Origin: Nostoc punctiforme NIES-2108
Lineage (GTDB): Bacteria > Cyanobacteriota > Cyanobacteriia > Cyanobacteriales > Nostocaceae
Direction of reading: 5' to 3'
NCBI GenBank assembly: GCA_003326195.1
Contig: LXQE01000154.1
Span: forward strand, 123,127 to 187,126
DNA: 64,000 nt
Part shown: positions 37,433 through 45,597 of the stretch, piece after piece
How the letters are laid out: every line of letters starts with the position of its first letter
Numbering within the stretch: position 1 is the first letter of the stretch
Position numbers and translations under genes: made by a program
The notes under the pieces: generated by a model
Seen by the model: only the letters and a program-made list of their open reading frames with translations
What the model was told of the DNA's origin: nothing
Databases searched by the model: none

Positions 37433-38440
37433 ATGCAAAAGCGCACACTTGGAAACAGTAATCTGGAAGTCTCGGCTATCGGGCTGGGCTGCATGGGAAT
37501 GAGCTTTTCTTATGGCCCACCCAAAGACACGCAGGAGATGACCGCTCTTCTGGGGGCGGCCGTCGAACGTGGCGTTACATTCTTTGACACCGCCGAGGTC
37601 TACGGCCCGTTCACCAACGAAGAGCTTGTGGGCGAAGCCCTCGCTCCCTTTCGGGGGCAAGTGATCATTGCCACCAAATTCGGATTCGACCTGAGTCCTA
37701 ATTCCGATCCTCGCGGGATGAAGGGTTCGCCCAGCCTGAATAGCCGGCCGGAGCAAATCAAGCAGGCCGTTGAGGGTTCGCTCAAGCGACTCAAGGTCGA
37801 GACAATCGACCTACTCTATCAGCACCGGGTTGACCCGAACGTGCCGATCGAAGACGTGGCAGGAGCGGTAAAGGAACTGATTCAGGCAGGTAAGGTGAAG
37901 CACTTTGGACTTTCGGAAGCAGGAGTGCAAACGATTCGTCGCGCGCATGCAGTTCAGCCGATCACGGCTCTCCAGAGCGAATACTCGCTGTGGACGAGGA
38001 CTCCTGAGAAAGAAGTGATACCGACCCTTGAGGAACTCGGAATCGGCTTTGTCCCTTACAGCCCGTTGGGCAAGGGCTTTCTCACTGGTAAGATCGACGA
38101 AAACGCCACCTTCGACAGTTCCGACTTCCGCAGCACCCTGCCTCGCTTTACGCCGGAAGCTCTCAAGGCGAATCAAGCCCTGATTAATCTGCTCGGTAGC
38201 ATTGCCGAACAGAAACAGGTGACACCTGCTCAGATTGCACTTGCCTGGCTGCTGGCCCAAAAGCCGTGGATTGTTCCGATCCCAGGCACCACGAAGCTGC
38301 ATCGCTTGGACGAAAACATTGGGGCAGTCTCCGTCGAACTCACGCCCGACGATCTGCGTGACATCGATGATGCCGCCTCCCAAATTACGGTGCAAGGGGC
38401 GAGATACCCCGAAAAGCTGGAGCAAATGACTGGTCGCTAA
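37433..38440 (+). CDS. Aldo/keto reductase (paralogue)
   Basis: 335 residues, opening with nearly the same LGNSNLEVSAIGLGCMGMS as the AKR at 35461. Catalytic FFDTAEVYGPFTNEEL, VIIATKFGFD, YQHRVDPNVPIEDVA and cofactor motif PIPGTTKLHRLDENIGA are intact. It has a short insertion (SPNSDPRGMKGSPSLNSR) lacking in the other copy. More G+C-rich than the first AKR, pointing to a different donor or later arrival. Confidence 0.93.
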   Translation: MQKRTLGNSNLEVSAIGLGCMGMSFSYGPPKDTQEMTALLGAAVERGVTFFDTAEVYGPFTNEELVGEALAPFRGQVIIATKFGFDLSPNSDPRGMKGSPSLNSRPEQIKQAVEGSLKRLKVETIDLLYQHRVDPNVPIEDVAGAVKELIQAGKVKHFGLSEAGVQTIRRAHAVQPITALQSEYSLWTRTPEKEVIPTLEELGIGFVPYSPLGKGFLTGKIDENATFDSSDFRSTLPRFTPEALKANQALINLLGSIAEQKQVTPAQIALAWLLAQKPWIVPIPGTTKLHRLDENIGAVSVELTPDDLRDIDDAASQITVQGARYPEKLEQMTGR

Positions 38441-38457
38441 ACATTGATTGCAGTTTT

Positions 38458-38492
38458 TGGGTCTGGCATAACTATCCCTTAGACCAGACCCA
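38458..38492. terminator. 9-bp hairpin after the second aldo/keto reductase
   Basis: TGGGTCTGG (38458-38466) pairs with CCAGACCCA (38484-38492). No T-run on the plus strand, so termination strength is uncertain. Confidence 0.45.
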
Positions 38493-38595
38493 AACCATTA
38501 TGGCTGGTTGCGATCAAGTGGCAGAGGTCAACCACGAATCATCGCAAGGCTACTGACCGCTCATTGAAGGAAAAAGCACAATTTGGAGAGAAATA

Positions 38596-39447
38596 ATGCA
38601 AAAGGTTGTACTGAATAATGGTGTCGAGATGCCCATTTTAGGGTTCGGTGTCTACCAGATAACTGACCTCGAAGAGTGTGAAAGAAGCGTATATGAAGCA
38701 ATACGTGCAGGCTATCGTTTAATTGATACCGCCGCTGCTTATCAAAACGAAGGAGCCGTTGGCAAAGCCATTGAAAAAAGTGGTGTGCCAAGAGAAGATA
38801 TCTTTGTCACCACCAAACTTTGGATTCAGGATACTGGCTACGAAAGTACAAAGAAGGCGTTTGAGCGATCGCTCAAAAGATTGCAATTGAATTATCTGGA
38901 TCTTTATCTGATTCATCAACCCTACGGCGATATCTATGGCTCGTGGCGAGCAATGGAAGAACTTTATCGAGAAGGCAAGATTAGAGCCATCGGTGTTAGC
39001 AACTTCCAACCCGATCGCTTAATGGATCTGATGGTTCATAACGAAGTCGTTCCTGCGGTCAATCAAATTGAGACCCATCCCTTCCATCAGCAAATTGAAA
39101 CCCAGAAGTTTTTAGAGGAAAACAATGTTCAGATTGAATCCTGGGGACCGTTTGCTGAAGGCAAGAACAACATTTTCAAAAATGAACTGCTGCTTGCGAT
39201 CGCTGGGAAATACAAGAAAACCGTTGCTCAAGTGATCCTGCGCTGGCTGACCCAGAGAGGAATCGTGGTGATTCCAAAGTCAGTTCGTAAGGAAAGGATT
39301 GTTGAGAACTTCAACATTTTCGATTTTGAACTTAGCCCTGAAGATATGGATGCAATTATCTCGCTAGATATGAAGGTTAGCAGCTTCTTCGACCATCGTG
39401 ATCCGGAGATGGTGAAACAGTTGAGTACCGTAAAACTTGACATTTAG
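38596..39447 (+). CDS. Aldo/keto reductase, DkgA-type
   Basis: 283 residues of the AKR5 (2,5-diketo-D-gluconate reductase) type: LNNGVEMPILGFGVYQ, IDTAAAYQNEGAVGKAI (catalytic Asp/Tyr), VTTKLW, LYLIHQPYGD, NQIETHPFHQQ and IPKSVRKERIVENFNIF. Reduces methylglyoxal and other small aldehydes or keto acids. Codon and base use are nearer to the resident genome than in the SDR. Last gene of the plus-strand cluster. Confidence 0.92.
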   Translation: MQKVVLNNGVEMPILGFGVYQITDLEECERSVYEAIRAGYRLIDTAAAYQNEGAVGKAIEKSGVPREDIFVTTKLWIQDTGYESTKKAFERSLKRLQLNYLDLYLIHQPYGDIYGSWRAMEELYREGKIRAIGVSNFQPDRLMDLMVHNEVVPAVNQIETHPFHQQIETQKFLEENNVQIESWGPFAEGKNNIFKNELLLAIAGKYKKTVAQVILRWLTQRGIVVIPKSVRKERIVENFNIFDFELSPEDMDAIISLDMKVSSFFDHRDPEMVKQLSTVKLDI

Positions 39448-39754
39448 AATCACTGCGCTCCCGTTTGATTTGGCGCGTAACGCGCGGTGCAACCCAAATG
39501 TACATAGGGACATTGGGACGATTTCGCTATAATTGTTTGGCGGCGATCGCTTTAATTATTTAATGGACATAAGTACTGGAAATACCACTCATAAAACTGC
39601 ATAAAAACACTCAACTGGATCTATTAAGTCAGTGAAGGGTTTTAAACCCAAAATCTGGAATACTGTTGCTTGCCTTTGTAGCTAAGTATCTACAGAGGTA
39701 CAGGCTCCCTAGTAGTTCAGCTGAAAGTATATATTAAAAGGAAAAAGGCTTGAT
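39448..39754. other. Intergenic region before the small secreted protein
   Basis: 307 bp, AT-rich, with a GGCGATCGC at 39542 and AAAAGGAAAAAGG (39736-39748) as ribosome site for the next gene. Nothing else was recognised. Confidence 0.35.
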
Positions 39755-40087
39755 ATGCAAAAGCAAATTTTGGGTTTAGCGATCGCATTACCAACGATAT
39801 TATTCACTGCCTTACCTACTTTGGCAAATCCTGTACAACTTATTACACCTAAAGTTGGTAATTTACAACAAGTTGTGGTAAAAGGGGAGTTTCAAACTCC
39901 TGTAATTGAGAATCAACTCAGGAACCCAGGAGATGGCCAATCACCGGGGCCAACCGGTGGGAACTCGCCGGTAAAAGGCCCAGGGCCCAGACCTCCTCGC
40001 AGAGATACATTGTTGCAACTGGGTACAGGTTTACAACAAGATAGGATCAATAATTTGAACATAGCGAACCCCGTTCTTGGTCGCTAA
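39755..40087 (+). CDS. Small secreted protein, Gly/Pro-rich, with RRDTL motif
   Basis: 110 residues. Signal peptide at 1-25 (ILGLAIALPTILFTALPTLA). The mature part has a Gly/Pro/Ser-rich middle (GDGQSPGPTGGNSPVKGPGP), then PPRRDTLLQLGTGLQQDRIN and the ending NIANPVLGR. The RRDTL and DRIN...NPV elements recur in the small protein at 48105-48530. Its 3' end overlaps the convergent caspase gene by 41 bp. No known family; a secreted peptide or modification substrate is possible. Confidence 0.65.
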   Translation: MQKQILGLAIALPTILFTALPTLANPVQLITPKVGNLQQVVVKGEFQTPVIENQLRNPGDGQSPGPTGGNSPVKGPGPRPPRRDTLLQLGTGLQQDRINNLNIANPVLGR

Positions 40088-43000
40088 TATTCGGGTTAGT
40101 TTTAAGGTAATCCTTTAGCAATTTACAACTGCGAATCAGTAGATTGTCTAAATCTTGGGTTTGCAATTCTGTGCTAAGAAGACGCCAAAGTTTAGCTGTA
40201 CCATCAAAACTGGCAGAAGCCAAAAATTTCCCATCAGGGCTAAAACTGACGCTCAATACTGCATCAGTATGACCTGGGAGAGTTTTGAGTTCTCTGCCAT
40301 CACGGTTCCAAAGTTTGATGCTTCCATCACCGCTAGCTGAGGCTATCATCTTGCCATCAGGACTAAAGCTGACGCTGTAGACGCCATCAGTATGTCCCGT
40401 AAGAGTTTGTAGTAAAGTTCCATTGCTGACTTGCCAGAGTTTGATAGTTTTATCAGCACTAGCCGAGGCAAGTACTTGACCGTCAGGACTAAAACTGATT
40501 GCATTGACAGCATTATTATGTCCTGGAAGATTATACAGTAACTTGCCATCCTTAACTCTCCAAAGCAAAACTTTGTTATCTCTACCAGCTGAGGCTAAAA
40601 CTTGACCATCAGGGCTGAAACTAACGCTCAAAACTTCAGCCGTATGTCCTTGGAGAGTTTTAATTAAAGCTTTTTGCTGAATATTCCAAAGTTTAATGGT
40701 CATATCACCACTGGCGCTTGCCAAAATTTGACTATTAGGGCTAAAGCTAAGACTATTGACATTGCTGCGATGACCTTGGAGGGTTTTAATCATATAGCCG
40801 TCACGAGTCCGCCAAAGTTTAATGTAATGGTCAAGACTCGCTGAGGCTAATGTCTCACCGTCAGGGCTGAAGGCTAAACCGTAGACTTCATCGCTGTGTC
40901 CATAAACTGAAGTACTATGACCTTCTAGAGTTTGGCGCAAAGTTCCGTCACGAGTTCGCCAAAGCTCGATCGTAGTGTCTTGACCTGCGGTAGCTAGAGT
41001 TTGTCCATCGGGGCTAAAACTCACACTATAGAGTTGACCTTGAGATCCTGTGAGAGTTTTGAATAAAGGATCGTCTCGTTGCCAAAGTCTAACAGTTTTA
41101 TCAGCGCCAGCCGAAACTAAGGTTTGGTCATCTGGGCTAAAACTGGCGCTGTAGACTGCAATACTATGTCCTAATAAAGTTTGGCGTAAAAAGCCGTCCT
41201 TAGAACTCCAAAGTTTGATTGTGCTATCAGCGCTGGTGGAAGCTAGGGTTTGACCATCATGGCTGAAGTTGACGCTGAGAATCTCTGCATTGTGCGCTGC
41301 AATAATTTTCAGCAGTGTGCCATCTCTGCGCCAGAGTCTCACGGTTTTATCTTCACTGGCTGAAGCTATTTGACCATCGGGGCTAAAAGCGACACTGGAA
41401 ACTCCGGCGCTATGCCCAAGTAGGGTTTTTTGCAACAATCCATCGCTAACCCTCCAAAGTTTAACAGTCTTATCTGCACTAGCGATCGCCAAAATTTCAC
41501 CATCAGGGCTAAAACTGACACTATTAACAAAATCTTTATAACCACTAAAAGTTCTCAGCAAATGACCATCACTAACTTGCCAAATTTTAGCAGTGCGATC
41601 GGCGCTACCAGTTGCGATCGTCTTACCGTTGGCAGACCAAGATAAGCTCAGAACTTCGGCAGTATGACCTTTTAGTGTTCTAATTAAACCACCGTCGCTA
41701 GTTCTCCACAGCTTCACGGTACGATCAAAACTAGCAGTTGCGATCGTTTGACCATCTGGGCTGAAACTGACACTCCGCACTATATCAGTATGCCCTGTTA
41801 ATGTTCGTAACTTTGTGCCATCCCGTCCCCAAACTATGGCCGTTTTGTCGTTGCTAGCCGATACAATTGTTTTGCCGTCAGGACTGAAACTCACGCTCGA
41901 TACTTCAGCGCTATGCCCTTCCAAACGGTTGCGCTCTTGGGTTCCAGAAATTACTTGTTGTAAAACACCCAGAGTCTGAGTTTGCACCTCGGCTGGTGGG
42001 CCAAAAGTGTTTTTTAGCTGTTTACCTGCTTTGACGCTGGCAATTAACGCTTCTAGCTGCTGATGTGATAAAAGATTAGCTTGAGATGAGGCATTTAATG
42101 CTTCAATTTCTCGTAATTGAGCTGCTTGGGATTTCCAATAGGCTAAAGAGCCAAAACAGACTGCCGCTAATCCCAAAACACTGAGTGCAACTACAGCCCT
42201 TTGGGCTTGCTTGAGTCTTCTTTTCTCTTGTTGTTGCTGTTGTTTTCTTTGTACTAAACAAGCTTCAATAAACCGTTGTACATCAGCAGAAAGTTCGTCG
42301 GTATATTTAATATAGATATCTTCTGCCTCTGCTAGTCGCACTCCTTGCAACAAAAAATCAGCTTGCTGACTACGTTGCAGCCATAATTGGGAAGCCTGTT
42401 CAATTTGCCTTTGTTTTCGCAAGCGATCGCGATTTTCTTCTAACCACCAGCGTAAAGTTGACCAATGACGGATGAGGATTTCATGGGCAACTTCTACTGT
42501 GATGGGAGAAGGGGAGTAGGGGAGTAGGGGAGCAGGGGAGGCAGGGGAGGCAGGGGAGGCAAAGGGGCAGGGGAGCAGAGGGGCAGGGGGAGCAGAGGGA
42601 GAAATGTTTTCTTGTTCTCCTTGTCTACTTTGTCCTTTTGTTACTTCTTCTTCTAAATTCATCACCACTAACTTGGCAGCAGTTAGGGCGTTGAGGGTTT
42701 TTTCTACCAATGCGGCGGGATATTTTCTGACTATTAACTCTGATTTATGTACCCGTCTGCGAGTATCTTCTGTACCCTCACCTAGTTGCGTCAAAGATAA
42801 AAAAATCCATTTAGCACACTCTCGCATTTGAGGATCTAAACTTTCGTAAACAGCTTGAGACGATCGCTCTAATGCTCCTTGAATTCCGCCTAGTTGCTCT
42901 TGATAGGTTTGTAAAGTCAACTCACCAGCAACTCGATGTTGCCATAATTGCTCTAAAACAAATTCCAGTAACGGTAAATCTCCTGGTGAGTGATTTAGCT

Positions 43001-45299
43001 CCCGCAACAATACTTCCACAAGTTCTGGTTCTATTTTTAATCCGACTTGTTGAGCCGGGTTGAGAATCACCCGCCGATAATCATCCAAACTTAGCTTCGG
43101 TGGAACTAACACGCTCAAATCCTGCAAAGCTTTAGCCAGTGCTGGTACTTCTAAACAGGAGGCAATAAAGTCTGCCCGTAAAGTAATAATTAATTTGAAG
43201 CGATCGCCAGCATATTGCACCGCTCCCAACAATAATTCTAAAAATAGCTCTCTGTCAGAAGTTGGAGCCAAGGTAAAGAGTTCCTCAAACTGATCTATCA
43301 CTAGCATCACAACTCGATGAGGTTGGTTACGTATCCAGTAAACAAATCCCTCCACCCCTTGGTGAAATATTCCCTCTAAAAAGAGATAGGAAGATGAAAA
43401 ATAATTCTCCCCCTGCTCCCCTGCTCCTCTGCTCCCCTGCTCCCCCGCCCCCTGCCCCCCCGCTCCCCCAAGCCGTCGCGCTAAAGCCTCAAGCGGATTT
43501 GCCCCTGGACGAATGCTTCTAATCCACCATTGTTCGCTGCTGGGTATTTGTTTACCCAATCGTAATTGGGGAATTACACCAGCTTGCACAATTGAAGATT
43601 TGCCGCTTCCAGAAGCACCGATGACGGCTAGAAAAGAGCGATCGCGTAGTTGATGAATTAACTGCTGGGTTAAAGCTTCTCTACCGTAAAAATACTGACT
43701 ATCTTCTTCCAAAAAAGCATTTAGCCCCATGTATGGGCATACTCCCAAATCCAATCCTGTGGTTGTTTCTGGTGTATTCGTGTAAGTTTTTGCTTGGAGA
43801 ATTTCTATAATGCCTTGTGTGCCTGATAGCCAGATGTAAAGAGTCACACCGCTACCTGCTAAGGATAATTGTAGTTGAGCGATCGCTCCGGCGGCTGAGA
43901 GTCCCTCTGCTTGCGTTGCCGCCATCAAAGTATCAAGAAATTTTTGGGCAAAGCGTTCTGGTTCTTCAGCAGGTGAGGCGTAGGCGATTAAACATTGTCC
44001 TTGGTGGGAGTCAATTTGCAAATCTTCTACCCAATCTTGCAAGGATGTATTAGCTACAGGACAATCGAGGATAATAATTTGTTGAGCGCTACAGAGGCGT
44101 AGCTGTTGTTTCAACCAAGAACGCTTGATGCGGATATTTTCTCCCAGCAATAACCATTCGCCTGCATCGGTTTCTTGAATTCGTCCCCGCAGATAAAGCA
44201 GAATAACTTCTGATGCTGGTTGTTGTAAATGACGAGCGATCGCTTCTTTAATGCGATCGGCAGATACTTTTGTTGCTGGCAAATACTCTAATGCAAAATC
44301 TCCAGCACTTCCGAGAAATTTGCTAATATCTAGTGTTGTTTTGCTGACTGATAATCCCTCTACTACTATTCCTATCCGGCGATGCCCTCCAAAAGTTGCC
44401 TGGGTTAATCTTTTCCCTACAATTAGTTCCCCAACTCCCTCAACAATTCGTTTAGGAGTTTGCAACGGATATTCTCGAAAAAGTTGAGTTTCGCCTTTAG
44501 TTTTTTTCTGCTGATTAATCAGCCGCAATTGTTGATTACTTTTATCTATATATTGGAGAGTTTGATGATACACGTATCGATACAAATTATCCACATAAAT
44601 TAAGCCTTGGCTATCTGCTGCCTCACCTTGCAATCCTTTCATTAAATAATAAGTAAACACCCCATGTCCCAATTCGGGAAACTCCCAAGATTGCTGGTTA
44701 GCATCACAGGAAAGCAAAGCATAAAAACCTTTACTTTTAGCAGCACGCTGCTGTAATACTTCAACCATTTTTGGCGTAGCATTCAGCAATGATTCTATTG
44801 TTGTACCTCTGAGTGTCATCCCGCCACTATGACAAGCATCTAGCCAAACAAGCTGATTTTGCACTCCGCTATTACCCAAAAATAGCAAAAGTTCTTGCAA
44901 AGCTAAAGCTGTGTTTTGAAGATGAGATTTTTGAGTATCTGACAAACACAAAAATGCTTGCTGCGTGTTTGGTTCTACAATTCCATGTCCAGAAAAATAA
45001 AATAGAATAGTATCAATAGGTTGAGCCGCAGTGGTAATTTGCCGCAGACTGGCACGAATGTTTTCTAAAGATGGTGGTTGCGGTGCAAAATCATGGTGTA
45101 TTGTTACCTCTGTTTGAGTGAATTGTGCAGAAGCATCTACCAATGCTTCTGCTAAACCCTGACAATCTACTGTTGAATAACTCAGGCTGGGTAGTCCGTC
45201 ATCTTGATATTGATTGACTCCCACCAACATTAGCCATAGCTTAGGAGTTGCAGTTTGTTTGACTGAAGTTGAGCGACTAGCGATCCCAATTGGTGGCAT
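40047..45299 (-). CDS. Caspase-like protease fused to STAND NTPase and 14 WD40 repeats
   Basis: 1750 residues from ATG 45299 (MPPIGIASRS). Residues 20-250: C14 caspase-like domain with catalytic His in LFYFSGHGIV (near 102) and Cys in WLDACHSGGM (near 156). A novel-STAND ATPase follows, with CPYMGLNAF, Walker A GASGSGKSSIVQAG (near 563) and Walker B VIDQFEELF (near 670). One transmembrane segment lies near 1043. WD40 repeats (about 1123-1706) number 14, enough for two seven-blade propellers. Two purine-rich minisatellites sit in frame inside the NTPase part. Such proteins sense a signal through WD40 and activate the protease, in stress or cell-death control. AGGA precedes the start. Confidence 0.93.
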   Translation of the reverse strand: MPPIGIASRSTSVKQTATPKLWLMLVGVNQYQDDGLPSLSYSTVDCQGLAEALVDASAQFTQTEVTIHHDFAPQPPSLENIRASLRQITTAAQPIDTILFYFSGHGIVEPNTQQAFLCLSDTQKSHLQNTALALQELLLFLGNSGVQNQLVWLDACHSGGMTLRGTTIESLLNATPKMVEVLQQRAAKSKGFYALLSCDANQQSWEFPELGHGVFTYYLMKGLQGEAADSQGLIYVDNLYRYVYHQTLQYIDKSNQQLRLINQQKKTKGETQLFREYPLQTPKRIVEGVGELIVGKRLTQATFGGHRRIGIVVEGLSVSKTTLDISKFLGSAGDFALEYLPATKVSADRIKEAIARHLQQPASEVILLYLRGRIQETDAGEWLLLGENIRIKRSWLKQQLRLCSAQQIIILDCPVANTSLQDWVEDLQIDSHQGQCLIAYASPAEEPERFAQKFLDTLMAATQAEGLSAAGAIAQLQLSLAGSGVTLYIWLSGTQGIIEILQAKTYTNTPETTTGLDLGVCPYMGLNAFLEEDSQYFYGREALTQQLIHQLRDRSFLAVIGASGSGKSSIVQAGVIPQLRLGKQIPSSEQWWIRSIRPGANPLEALARRLGGAGGQGAGEQGSRGAGEQGENYFSSSYLFLEGIFHQGVEGFVYWIRNQPHRVVMLVIDQFEELFTLAPTSDRELFLELLLGAVQYAGDRFKLIITLRADFIASCLEVPALAKALQDLSVLVPPKLSLDDYRRVILNPAQQVGLKIEPELVEVLLRELNHSPGDLPLLEFVLEQLWQHRVAGELTLQTYQEQLGGIQGALERSSQAVYESLDPQMRECAKWIFLSLTQLGEGTEDTRRRVHKSELIVRKYPAALVEKTLNALTAAKLVVMNLEEEVTKGQSRQGEQENISPSAPPAPLLPCPFASPASPASPAPLLPYSPSPITVEVAHEILIRHWSTLRWWLEENRDRLRKQRQIEQASQLWLQRSQQADFLLQGVRLAEAEDIYIKYTDELSADVQRFIEACLVQRKQQQQQEKRRLKQAQRAVVALSVLGLAAVCFGSLAYWKSQAAQLREIEALNASSQANLLSHQQLEALIASVKAGKQLKNTFGPPAEVQTQTLGVLQQVISGTQERNRLEGHSAEVSSVSFSPDGKTIVSASNDKTAIVWGRDGTKLRTLTGHTDIVRSVSFSPDGQTIATASFDRTVKLWRTSDGGLIRTLKGHTAEVLSLSWSANGKTIATGSADRTAKIWQVSDGHLLRTFSGYKDFVNSVSFSPDGEILAIASADKTVKLWRVSDGLLQKTLLGHSAGVSSVAFSPDGQIASASEDKTVRLWRRDGTLLKIIAAHNAEILSVNFSHDGQTLASTSADSTIKLWSSKDGFLRQTLLGHSIAVYSASFSPDDQTLVSAGADKTVRLWQRDDPLFKTLTGSQGQLYSVSFSPDGQTLATAGQDTTIELWRTRDGTLRQTLEGHSTSVYGHSDEVYGLAFSPDGETLASASLDHYIKLWRTRDGYMIKTLQGHRSNVNSLSFSPNSQILASASGDMTIKLWNIQQKALIKTLQGHTAEVLSVSFSPDGQVLASAGRDNKVLLWRVKDGKLLYNLPGHNNAVNAISFSPDGQVLASASADKTIKLWQVSNGTLLQTLTGHTDGVYSVSFSPDGKMIASASGDGSIKLWNRDGRELKTLPGHTDAVLSVSFSPDGKFLASASFDGTAKLWRLLSTELQTQDLDNLLIRSCKLLKDYLKTNPNISDQERGSLCSNY
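42504..42600. repeat. In-frame G-rich minisatellite inside the caspase-STAND gene
   Basis: GGGGAGCAGGGGAG-type units on the plus strand, translated on the minus strand into a Pro/Ser/Ala-rich loop (SAPPAPLLPCPFASP and similar). The same kind of repeat is found between genes in Nostoc relatives. Confidence 0.7.
43407..43471. repeat. Second in-frame minisatellite in the caspase-STAND gene
   Basis: CCCCTGCTCCCCTGCT-type units on the plus strand, read on the minus strand as GGAGGQGAGEQGSRGAGEQG. Lies between Walker A and Walker B of the NTPase. Confidence 0.7.
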
Positions 45300-45597
45300 T
45301 ACAGTAGTCCTAAATACGTTGTAAACAAGGTAGATACTGTTGTAACTTAGGAAAATCAAATTGTTGATGATTATTCAAAAAGTTAAATAACCGCTTAACA
45401 ACAGTAAAACATTTGCAAACATGCTAAAATTTTATCAAAAGTCTTTCATTCCAACGATATGTGACTTGTACTTTAGGATAAAATTAGCATAAACTTACAA
45501 CTCAGATAAAATTGATATCCATAATTAATAATAACTGAATTGCAATCCCAAACCGATAAATTTTATATACGAACATTTGTCAGAGGTTGGAGCCGTA

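Noticed and set aside
37811..38425. A 204-codon minus-strand open frame opposite the second aldo/keto reductase
   Set aside because: Arginine-rich, featureless shadow of a well-conserved gene.
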